A DNA stretch of 10,034 nucleotides from Actinomycetes bacterium. Its GTDB lineage: Bacteria > Actinomycetota > Actinomycetes > Propionibacteriales > Propionibacteriaceae. The position numbers and the translations under genes are program-made. The notes under the pieces are model-generated. The model was given only the letters and a program-made list of their open reading frames with translations. It was not told the origin of the DNA and did no database searches. Each line of letters starts with the position of its first letter. Position 1 is the first letter of the stretch. Of the stretch, positions 1 to 6,421 are shown piece by piece. The stretch spans positions 1 to 10,034 of the forward strand of contig JAEWIK010000394.1 of the NCBI GenBank assembly GCA_023387135.1, read 5' to 3'.

Positions 1-34
1 GGACGGGGACTGTGACGTATTCCCATTTGGTCAT
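1..34 (-). CDS. DUF4177-like small protein, 5' end only (partial)
   Basis: A minus-strand ATG at 34-32 opens the frame MTKWEYVTVPV, which runs off the left edge. The start MTKWEY(x)TVP is typical of a small actinobacterial protein of the DUF4177 type that, from memory, lies near whiB4 and ponA2 in mycobacteria and streptomycetes (Rv3678A-like). Only 11 residues are visible, so the family call rests on this opening and on the neighbourhood. No Shine-Dalgarno sequence precedes the ATG. Instead a good promoter ends 6 nt before it, so the mRNA is probably leaderless. Function is unknown. The alternative is a chance ATG, which the matching promoter makes less likely. Confidence 0.55.
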   Translation of the reverse strand, partial: MTKWEYVTVPV

Positions 35-40
35 GAGCAC

Positions 41-69
41 AGAGTAGGACCGGGTCCCGACTGCGTCAC
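41..69 (-). promoter_or_regulatory. Leaderless promoter of the DUF4177-like gene
   Basis: Read on the minus strand, GTGACG (69-64; four of six matches to TTGACA) is followed after 17 bp by TACTCT (46-41), a TANNNT -10 box. Six bases later comes the ATG at 34, so transcription would start at or next to the A of the start codon. There is no Shine-Dalgarno sequence. This geometry is standard for leaderless actinobacterial genes. Confidence 0.5.
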
Positions 70-151
70 CGGCTCGTCCGGCGTCGGGAAGGCGCGGGAT
101 CAGGACGTGGGGCGAGCTTCGTTGCTCAGCCTCTGATCGCGCCGGCGGGGG

Positions 152-430
152 TCAGTGGGCGACGCGCTCTTTCGGGCACAGGATGGAGGTCCAGGAGGTG
201 ATGTCGGTGCGCTGGCGCAGCAACTGCCTGCGCTCCCGCTCCGTCATGCCACCCCACACACCCCATTCGATGCGGTTGTCGAGGGCTTCGGCCAGGCATT
301 CGTTGCGCACCCCGCACGCAAAGCACAGCACACGGACTCTCTTCTGGTCCGCTCCCTCCGGGAACAGGTCATCCTGCATCCCGCGACACTTCGCTTGAAG
401 GGTCCAGTCTTCGGTATTAGCGAGCACCAC
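152..430 (-). CDS. whiB4: WhiB-family Fe-S transcription factor, WhiB4-like
   Basis: WhiB proteins hold a [4Fe-4S] cluster on four cysteines and act as redox- or NO-responsive regulators in the cytoplasm. With the GTG start at 430 the product is 92 aa. Cysteines at 15, 36, 39 and 45 give the C-x20-C-x2-C-x5-C cluster pattern. The turn GVWGG (57-61) follows, then the basic helix TERERRQLLRQR for DNA binding. The segment ALDNRIEWGVWGGMTERERR closely resembles mycobacterial WhiB4 (ALDNRVEFGVWGGLTERQRR from memory), and a divergent ponA2-like gene next door fits that assignment. The start was chosen because GAGAGG (445-440) lies 9 nt upstream; a second GTG at 427 is possible. The frame stays open to an ATG at 622, but those 64 extra residues have no WhiB character. 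An extra Cys (85) lies near the C-terminus. No clear intrinsic terminator follows. Confidence 0.9.
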   Translation of the reverse strand: MVLANTEDWTLQAKCRGMQDDLFPEGADQKRVRVLCFACGVRNECLAEALDNRIEWGVWGGMTERERRQLLRQRTDITSWTSILCPKERVAH

Positions 431-439
431 TGCTCTACA

Positions 440-445
440 CCTCTC
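440..445 (-). promoter_or_regulatory. Ribosome binding site deciding the whiB4 start
   Basis: GAGAGG on the minus strand ends 9 nt before GTG-430 and 12 nt before GTG-427. It supports the short 92-residue WhiB protein rather than the 156-residue open frame beginning at 622. Confidence 0.5.
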
Positions 446-557
446 ACGCAGCCCTGCCGGGGGCAACTTACAGGTTTGTTCCGAGCGTGAGAAAAGGTTA
501 GACCATTGTCTCGGCCTGTGGCTAGGGAGGATAGTGTTCAAACCCCTAAAAGCGCAC

Positions 558-590
558 ATCGTGAGACGATTCGGTTCCCTATCTGAGACG
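558..590. promoter_or_regulatory. Palindrome and direct repeat in the whiB4-ponA2 intergenic region
   Basis: The 279-bp divergent region holds the perfect inverted repeat ATCGT-GAG-ACGAT (558-570). The heptamer TGAGACG occurs at 562-568 and again at 584-590, 22 bp (about two helical turns) apart. A regulator bound here could act on either gene. The rest of the region shows only a weak whiB4 -10 candidate (TAACCT, 500-495 on the minus strand) and the ponA2 -10 box. The operator role is inferred; sites this short can occur by chance. Confidence 0.3.
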
Positions 591-696
591 GCGCTGGTCT
601 GGCCGGAGAACCCGCGCGCCAAATCGGCGCCGCCGAACCCTACAGCACCTGGGCCCCGCTTCGCCGTTGCGTTCGGCGGGCCGGGGAGGCGTCACG

Positions 697-702
697 TACG
701 CT
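697..702 (+). promoter_or_regulatory. -10 box of a possible leaderless ponA2 promoter
   Basis: TACGCT (TANNNT type) ends 7 nt before the ATG at 710, placing the likely transcription start on the A of the start codon. GGAAGG at 703-708 is too close to the ATG to act as a normal Shine-Dalgarno sequence, and GGGGAGG (683-689) is too far away. No convincing -35 box is seen. Confidence 0.45.
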
Positions 703-709
703 GGAAGGC

Positions 710-3196
710 ATGCATCTGGGGAAACGGCTCTACTCGCTCCTGATGTTCTTCGCGGTTGCGATCCTCGGCGGCCTGCTGTTCGCAGGCCTCGGAGTTCCGG
801 CGACGAGCATGGTGACGGGTACCGGAAAAGACCTCGCGACGGGCTTGTCCGACCTGCCCGCCGAGCTGACGGTCCCCCCGGAGGCCGAAAGGTCGCGACT
901 CCTCAATGCCGACGGGTCGTCGCTCGCCACCTTCTACAACCAGAACCGCGTCGTCGTCCCGCTCGACAGCATCGCGCCCATCATGCGCAAGGCGCAGGTC
1001 GCCATCGAGGACCACCGCTTCTACGAGCACGGCGCCATCGACATGACAGGCACCCTGCGTGCGCTGGTGAGCACGTCCCAGGGCGTCACCCAGGGCGGGT
1101 CGAGCCTCACCCAGCAGTACGTCAGGCTCGTCCTCGTCCAGGCGGCGGACGACGCCAACGACCCCGTCATGCGGGCCAAGGCGACCGAGAACACCCTCTC
1201 GCGCAAGATTCGCGAACTCCGCTACGCCATCGGCATGGAGCAGCGCTTCACCAAGGACGAGATCCTCGAGCGCTACCTCAACATCAGCTACTACGGCGAC
1301 GGCGCCTACGGCGTCGAGGCCGCGGCCCGCCACTACTTCGGGATCGCCGCGAAGGACCTCAACCTCGCGCAGGCCGCCATGCTCGCCGGCCTCGTCCGCA
1401 ACCCCGTCCTCACCAACCCGGTGAAGTACCCGCCGGTCGCCATCGAGCGCCGCAACAACGTCATCGACAGGATGGTGGAACTCGGCGTGGTCACGGCCGC
1501 CGAGGGTGCCGCCGCGAAGGCCGAGCCGTTCGACCAGACCAAGGTGAGGGACAACACGATGGGCTGCAAGAGCGCGGCCTTCCCCTTCATCTGCCAGTAC
1601 GCGGAGAAGGTGCTGATCAACTCCAGCGCCAGCCCGCTGGGATCCTCCCCCGAGGAGCGCAAGAACAAGCTCTACAACGGCGGCCTCACCATCACCACGA
1701 CGGTCAACCCGAAGACCCAGCGCACCACCGAGAAGGTCATCTCCGACTACATCGACGCGCGCGACCCGGTCATCTCGGTCATCCCGATGATCGAGCCGAA
1801 GACCGGCAGGATCGTCGCGATGGCGCAGAGCCGGCCCGACATGGGAGACGACAGGTCGAAGGGCGAGACTTACTTCAACTACGCGGTGCCGTACTCGATG
1901 GGTGGCGCCGAAGGCTTCCAGGGCGGCTCGACGTTCAAGATGTTCGTCGCGGCGGCGGCGCTCGACGACGGCATGGGCGCTTACGGCAAGTACAAGGCCA
2001 AGCAGGTCATGGACTTCACGGGCCAGACCTACCGCGCCTGTGACGGCGACTTCGAGTCGACGAAGTGGCGGGTCGTCGGTGGCGCCGGCGGCCGGGCCAT
2101 CAACATGTTCCAGGGCGTGACGGGGTCGGTGAACACCTACTTCGCGCAGCTCGAACAGGGCGCCGGCGTGTGCGAGGCGGTCACGATGGCCACCAAGCTC
2201 GGCCTGCAGATGGGCAAGCCCACCAGCGAGTACCCCGACATCATGGCGTACGACCACATCCCGTCGTTCACGCTGGGCGCCATCGAGATCGCCCCGCTGT
2301 CGCTGGTGTCGGCCTACGCGACGGTGGCGAACCGCGGCGTCCACTGCGACCCGATCATCCTCGACTCGATCGAGACCAAGCAGGGCGCGAAGCTCAAGGT
2401 GCCGGACGCCAACTGCCGCAGGGTGCTGGACGAGGGAGTCGCGGACGCGCTCAACCAGATCTTCCAGGGGCCCATGAACAGCGGCACCGCGCGACCGGCG
2501 AAGATCCCCGGGGTGCAGATGGCGGGCAAGACCGGAACCGTGTCGGACAACAAGGCCATCTGGACGATCGGCTACACCCCTGAACTCGCCGCCGGCGCGG
2601 TGATCTCGTGGGACAGCGATCCGAGCCAGGCCGACTTCTGGAACAAGCGTCGCAGCGTCTATATGAAGGGCGCCTACCTCAAGTACTCCAAGCACTACAT
2701 CTACGCGAGGTCGGGAGCCGAGGCCGGCGGCGAGCTGCTGCGTCCCGCGTTCCAGGCGGCGCTGAAGAACTACGACACCGACGTCCAGTTCGAGTCGCCG
2801 CCCCAGTCGGTGCTGCGCGGCGACAGGGTGGACGTGCCGAGCTGCTCGGGCAAGAGCGTCGACGGCTGCGCCAAGGCGCTGCACAAGGCAGGCTTCTCGT
2901 CCTATGTCGACAAGGTCGACTCGGATGCCCCCAAGGGTTCGATAGTGGGGCTCGACCCGAGTGGCAGCGCCCCCAAGTACAGCTCGATCGGCATCAACGT
3001 CTCCAACGGCCCCAAGAAGGGCTCGGAGGCCTGGTGCACCTTCCCGGAGAACACCGGCAAGCCGGAGTGCGTCAAGTACCTGCCGCCGCCGGTGTGCCAG
3101 CCCGGGCAGATCCTCGTCCCGAACCCGCCGCCGGGCGTCTGCGTGGCGCAGCCGACCCAGCCGGTGTTCCCGCCGAACCCGCCCTCGCACCCGTAG
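710..3196 (+). CDS. ponA2: Bifunctional penicillin-binding protein (GT51 + transpeptidase + PASTA), PonA2-like
   Basis: This class A PBP polymerises lipid II and cross-links peptidoglycan at the outer face of the membrane. The product is 828 aa. A membrane anchor spans about residues 9-31. The GT51 domain shows EDHRFYEHG (catalytic Glu100), GGSSLTQQ (129-136), RKIRE (165-169) and KDEILERYLN (182-191). The transpeptidase domain has STFK with nucleophile Ser407 and Lys410, SVN (473-475) and KTG (607-609). One PASTA domain covers about 707-766, with a Cys pair at its start. A proline-rich tail with four more cysteines fills 769-828. Length and order match mycobacterial PonA2 (about 810 aa), and the whiB4 neighbour agrees. 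The metallophosphoesterase follows after 8 nt, so the two are probably one transcript. All key catalytic residues are present. A PonA1-type assignment is less likely given the PASTA domain and the whiB4 linkage. Confidence 0.93.
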   Translation: MHLGKRLYSLLMFFAVAILGGLLFAGLGVPATSMVTGTGKDLATGLSDLPAELTVPPEAERSRLLNADGSSLATFYNQNRVVVPLDSIAPIMRKAQVAIEDHRFYEHGAIDMTGTLRALVSTSQGVTQGGSSLTQQYVRLVLVQAADDANDPVMRAKATENTLSRKIRELRYAIGMEQRFTKDEILERYLNISYYGDGAYGVEAAARHYFGIAAKDLNLAQAAMLAGLVRNPVLTNPVKYPPVAIERRNNVIDRMVELGVVTAAEGAAAKAEPFDQTKVRDNTMGCKSAAFPFICQYAEKVLINSSASPLGSSPEERKNKLYNGGLTITTTVNPKTQRTTEKVISDYIDARDPVISVIPMIEPKTGRIVAMAQSRPDMGDDRSKGETYFNYAVPYSMGGAEGFQGGSTFKMFVAAAALDDGMGAYGKYKAKQVMDFTGQTYRACDGDFESTKWRVVGGAGGRAINMFQGVTGSVNTYFAQLEQGAGVCEAVTMATKLGLQMGKPTSEYPDIMAYDHIPSFTLGAIEIAPLSLVSAYATVANRGVHCDPIILDSIETKQGAKLKVPDANCRRVLDEGVADALNQIFQGPMNSGTARPAKIPGVQMAGKTGTVSDNKAIWTIGYTPELAAGAVISWDSDPSQADFWNKRRSVYMKGAYLKYSKHYIYARSGAEAGGELLRPAFQAALKNYDTDVQFESPPQSVLRGDRVDVPSCSGKSVDGCAKALHKAGFSSYVDKVDSDAPKGSIVGLDPSGSAPKYSSIGINVSNGPKKGSEAWCTFPENTGKPECVKYLPPPVCQPGQILVPNPPPGVCVAQPTQPVFPPNPPSHP

Positions 3197-3204
3197 GCCC
3201 GGCG

Positions 3205-4110
3205 ATGCTAGGGAAGCTTCTCGGCAGGACCGCCCTGTTCGGGGCGGCCTGCGTCGCCTACGGCACGTTCATCGAGTCGCGCAGTTTCAAGGTGCGCCGG
3301 GTGAGCGTGCCGGTGCTTCCGTCGGGTTCGCCGAGGATCCGCGTCCTGCACCTCTCCGACGCGCACCTGCTCGTCCGCAACAAGGCGCGGGCGGCGTTCC
3401 TCAGCAGCCTGGCGGGTCTCGAACCCGACCTGGTGGTGGACACCGGCGACAACGTCGCCGAGCCGGAGGCGATCGACACCCTCGCCGAGTCCCTCGGACG
3501 GCTGCTGGACGTGCCCGGCGTCTTCGTGATGGGCTCGAATGACTACTCGGGACCGCGGTTCTCCAACCCGCTTGCCTACGTCCTGCATCCGACGACCAGG
3601 GACGGAGCCGAGGCCGAGCGCGACCTCCCGACCGACAGCCTGCGCGCCGCCCTGTCGCGCGGCGGCTGGGTCGACCTGACGCAGCAACGGACGACGCTGA
3701 CGGTCAACGGCCTCACGCTGGAGCTGCGCGGCACCGACGACGCCCACCACGGCCTCGACGACTACGGCGAGATCGCGGGGAAGGCGGCGAAGGACGCCGC
3801 GGTGTCGATCGGAGTGACCCACGCGCCGTACAAGCGGGTGCTGGACGCGATGACCGCGGACGGCGTGAAGCTGATCTTCGCCGGCCACACCCACGGCGGC
3901 CAGGTCTGCATCCCGGGCTACGGCGCGCTGACCACGAACTGCGACCTCCCGACCCGCCAGGCGAAGGGCCTCTCCCGCCACAAGGCGGCAGGAAAGTCGT
4001 CGTGGCTGCACGTCTCCGCAGGCGTGGGCATGTCCCCGACGGCGCCTTACAGGTTCGCCTGCCCGCCCGAGGTGACGCTGCTGACTCTCACTCCCCGCCC
4101 GGTTAGCTGA
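3205..4110 (+). CDS. Calcineurin-like metallophosphoesterase (Rv3683-like)
   Basis: The 301-aa product carries the metal-site motifs of the binuclear metallophosphoesterase fold: LSDAH (Asp52, His54), GDN (Asp82), GSND (Asn112, Asp113), THAP (His206) and GHTHGG (His228, His230). The third motif reads GSND where many relatives have GNHD. A short apolar stretch near residues 5-22 may tether it to the membrane, as in YkuE-type relatives. The substrate is unknown; cleavage of a phosphoester in envelope metabolism is only suggested by the operon partner. The ATG lies 8 nt after the ponA2-like stop and has no strong ribosome binding site, so translational coupling is likely. The plus frame is open upstream through the PBP gene, but that part is shadow. 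In mycobacteria Rv3683, a protein of this kind, follows ponA2 (recalled synteny). Confidence 0.88.
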   Translation: MLGKLLGRTALFGAACVAYGTFIESRSFKVRRVSVPVLPSGSPRIRVLHLSDAHLLVRNKARAAFLSSLAGLEPDLVVDTGDNVAEPEAIDTLAESLGRLLDVPGVFVMGSNDYSGPRFSNPLAYVLHPTTRDGAEAERDLPTDSLRAALSRGGWVDLTQQRTTLTVNGLTLELRGTDDAHHGLDDYGEIAGKAAKDAAVSIGVTHAPYKRVLDAMTADGVKLIFAGHTHGGQVCIPGYGALTTNCDLPTRQAKGLSRHKAAGKSSWLHVSAGVGMSPTAPYRFACPPEVTLLTLTPRPVS

Positions 4111-4126
4111 TACGCACCGCTTCGGC

Positions 4127-4132
4127 TAAACT
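4127..4132 (+). promoter_or_regulatory. -10 box of the tRNA-Pro promoter (candidate)
   Basis: TAAACT lies 30 nt before the tRNA 5' end, a normal distance for a short 5' leader. TTAGCT at 4103-4108, 18 bp upstream, is a weak -35 candidate overlapping the metallophosphoesterase stop codon. Confidence 0.35.
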
Positions 4133-4162
4133 GCCACTCGGCCTCGGCGCAGCCAGGGCCAT

Positions 4163-4804
<642 letters not shown>

Positions 4805-4832
<28 letters not shown>

Positions 4833-5428
4833 GCGTGGTCCTTCGACTCGTGCGCGCCTGCGTCATGGCCGCAATGCTCCGGGTCGGCCTCGGCGTGCTT
4901 GACGAACGCGACGTAGGCGGCGAGGTACCGCCGACCGGCGTCGACGTCGTCCACGGGATAGTCCCGCAGCGCCAACGCCGCTTGGAGCAGGTCATCCAGC
5001 TTGGGGATCTCGTCTTCCGCGACGACGCCGACCAACGGTGCTGTCGAACCTGTCTCGATCGCCTTGTCGGCGGCGACGACCGCCGCGTCGGTGGTTCCCG
5101 CGGGCTTCAGACCGTCGAAGGCCGCCCCTTCGCCGAGCCTGTGCAGCCGTACCAGGGTCTCCAGGAACAACCTGTCGGCGAGATCGGCGGCCTCGCCGCC
5201 GGCGGACCGAACCCGGCGAGCGGCGTCGAAGACGTCCCGGAGTTCGGCTTCCGCGTCCGGCCCGACCCAGACGAGCGCGTGGTTGAGGTTGCCCGAGTCG
5301 AGCGCGCGGCGCCCTGCCGCGACCGCCGGGCCGTCGAGAGTGTCGCAATGGGCGGAGGCTGGCTGCGTTCGCAACACCAGCCACGCGACCACCGCAAGGC
5401 CGACGAGTGCCATCAATACCGTAGTCAT
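4805..5428 (-). CDS. DUF6448 family secreted protein with N-terminal His-Cys-Asp and His-rich tail
   Basis: The 207-aa product begins with a hydrophobic signal segment (4-19) and the AxA-type site PASA. Cleavage after Ala26 would leave His27-Cys28-Asp29 as the new N-terminus, followed by TLDGPAV. The body contains the DUF6448 hallmarks recalled for the family: HCDT(L/M)DGP, ALDSGNLN, LFLETLVRLHR, LKPAGT, and a repeated AADKAIETGS-type helix. It is predicted mostly helical. The last 30 residues (178-207) hold eight His and two Cys, a likely metal-binding tail. No biochemical function is known to me. The HCD terminus mirrors the Ni-SOD hook (HCDLPCG), but the second hook cysteine at mature position 6 is replaced by Asp. 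The start at ATG-5428 has no good ribosome site and no charged n-region, so an upstream start (the frame is open to 5509) remains possible. The operon partner is the overlapping peptidase. Confidence 0.82.
4839..4843 (-). promoter_or_regulatory. Ribosome binding site of the signal peptidase inside the upstream gene
   Basis: AAGGA on the minus strand, six nt before ATG-4832, lies within the codons of the His/Cys-rich tail of the DUF6448 protein. It decides the signal peptidase start and shows that the two cistrons are interlocked. Confidence 0.55.
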
Positions 5429-5533
5429 GATCCGAATCCGTTCTTCTCGTACATCTGCCGCGCCGACACCCCGCCGGGGGCCCGCGGGTTCTTGATGGCC
5501 CGAGGCCACTGCTCGCCGGTTCGTCGTCGCGTC

Positions 5534-5548
5534 CAGACAGTTCGTCTG
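5534..5548. promoter_or_regulatory. Inverted repeat at the start of the DUF6448 transcript
   Basis: CAGAC-AGTTC-GTCTG is a perfect 5-bp inverted repeat with a 5-nt spacer. If the minus-strand transcript starts near 5551 it covers +4 to +18. It could be an operator just downstream of the start site or a small 5'-end hairpin in the mRNA. Neither role is shown by sequence alone. Confidence 0.3.
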
Positions 5549-5557
5549 ACAAAGGCG

Positions 5558-5563
5558 ACGCTA
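5558..5563 (-). promoter_or_regulatory. -10 box of the DUF6448-peptidase operon (candidate)
   Basis: TAGCGT on the minus strand fits TANNNT and predicts a start site near 5551. No -35 box lies 17 bp upstream (AGGATT), as expected for an activator-dependent promoter. The FNR-like box sits exactly 41.5 bp upstream of that predicted start. Confidence 0.45.
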
Positions 5564-5585
5564 CGAGTCACCGCGGAGCAAATCC

Positions 5586-5599
5586 TTGACGCAGATCAA
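5586..5599. promoter_or_regulatory. FNR/DNR-type box (TTGAC-GCAG-ATCAA)
   Basis: The sequence matches the FNR consensus TTGAT-N4-ATCAA at nine of ten specified positions, and the same spacing is used by DNR/NnrR-type nitrogen-oxide regulators. Flanking bases extend the dyad to CTTGA...TCAAG. It lies between two divergent genes: a CRP/FNR regulator starting at 5645 and the DUF6448 operon. Its centre (5592.5) is 41.5 bp from the start site predicted by TAGCGT on the minus strand, the class II activator position. The regulator's recognition helix has the residues that read TTGAT in FNR. Confidence 0.65.
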
Positions 5600-5644
5600 G
5601 TCGCCGTAGCGGCAGTGGGTCGGGATGGGGTCATGCTTGATGGC

Positions 5645-6340
5645 ATGAGTGAGGCAGTGGACCAGACCGAGCCGTGCGTGGCTCGGGTGCCGATCTTCGC
5701 CGGGTTGGACGCCGCCCAGCAGGCCGCCGTCGCGGCCCTCGCGCGCCCGGTCAGGCTGGCCCGCGGCGAGACCGCTTACACCGCGGGGTCGAGAATGGCG
5801 AAGCTGCTCGTCGTGCACCAGGGCAGGCTGACGCTCGTGCACCGCAACGCCGACGGACGCGAACAGGTCGTACGGGTGCTCCAGACTGGCGACTTCGTCG
5901 GCGAAGACGCATTCCTGTCGGGAGCCCGTCCCGAGCACGACGCTGTCGCAGGCGCCGACACCCAGTTGTGCAGTTTCGCCCACGCCGATCTGGCGGAGCT
6001 GATCCGGCGTCATCCCGACATCGCGATCCCAATGCTGCGCAGCGTGAGCGCGCGCCTCACCGACGCCGAACGCATGCTCGCCACCATCGCCGGCTCGGAC
6101 GTGACCGCTCGCCTGGCTCGGTACCTCCTCGATCAGCCGGCGACACGCGACCGGGAAGGCCGCCCCACTATCGAACTCACCATGCCCAAGAAGGACATCG
6201 CGTCTTACCTCGGCACCACGCCGGAATCGCTCAGCCGAGCCCTGGCGGCCCTCACCACCGAAGGAACCCTCAGCAAGACGGGCCCACGCACGCTGCTCAT
6301 CCTCGACATCCCCGCCCTCCAAGCTCGCGCCCAGTCTTGA
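5645..6340 (+). CDS. CRP/FNR-family transcription regulator, FNR-type DNA recognition
   Basis: The 231-aa protein has an N-terminal cyclic-nucleotide-binding-like beta-roll (about 12-125, with VPIFAGL, LLVVHQGRLTLVHRN and GDFVGEDAFLSG), a dimer helix, and a C-terminal winged helix-turn-helix. The recognition helix reads TTPESLSRAL, with Glu194, Ser197 and Arg198 in the E-x-x-S-R pattern that FNR uses to read TTGAT. Only two cysteines are present (Cys11 and one in TQLCSFAH), too few for an FNR [4Fe-4S] cluster. The sensed signal is therefore unknown; a heme-, NO- or nucleotide-type input is possible. The nearby FNR box and the divergent DUF6448 operon make that operon the probable target. The start is uncertain: ATG-5633 would add four residues. 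The long open frame further upstream, from 4808, is antisense shadow of DUF6448. Confidence 0.87.
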   Translation: MSEAVDQTEPCVARVPIFAGLDAAQQAAVAALARPVRLARGETAYTAGSRMAKLLVVHQGRLTLVHRNADGREQVVRVLQTGDFVGEDAFLSGARPEHDAVAGADTQLCSFAHADLAELIRRHPDIAIPMLRSVSARLTDAERMLATIAGSDVTARLARYLLDQPATRDREGRPTIELTMPKKDIASYLGTTPESLSRALAALTTEGTLSKTGPRTLLILDIPALQARAQS

Positions 6341-6395
6341 CGCACGGCGTCCTGGCTCGAGCCGTCCACAGGGGACAGGCTGGTGCTGCCCAGGC

Positions 6396-6412
6396 ATAAC
6401 GCAGGACGTTAT
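6396..6412. promoter_or_regulatory. Palindromic operator of the higBA operon
   Basis: ATAACG-CAGGA-CGTTAT is a perfect 6-bp inverted repeat with a 5-nt centre. It overlaps the -10 box TATAGT (6410-6415), so a protein bound here would block transcription. HigA-type antitoxins commonly repress their own operon through such sites; that HigA binds here is inferred. Confidence 0.6.
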
Positions 6413-6415
6413 AGT
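6410..6415 (+). promoter_or_regulatory. -10 box of higBA, leaderless start
   Basis: TATAGT (five of six matches to TATAAT) ends six nt before the GTG at 6422, placing the likely transcription start on the first base of the higB start codon. There is no Shine-Dalgarno sequence. TGCCCA, 17 bp upstream, is at best a weak -35. Confidence 0.55.
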
Positions 6416-6421
6416 GGTGGC

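Noticed and set aside
692..3190. 832-codon open frame antisense to the ponA2-like gene
   Set aside because: Composition is Arg/Val/Leu/Gly/Asp-rich with no domain, and it mirrors almost the whole PBP gene whose motifs are all intact. Long antisense frames are common in GC-rich coding DNA.
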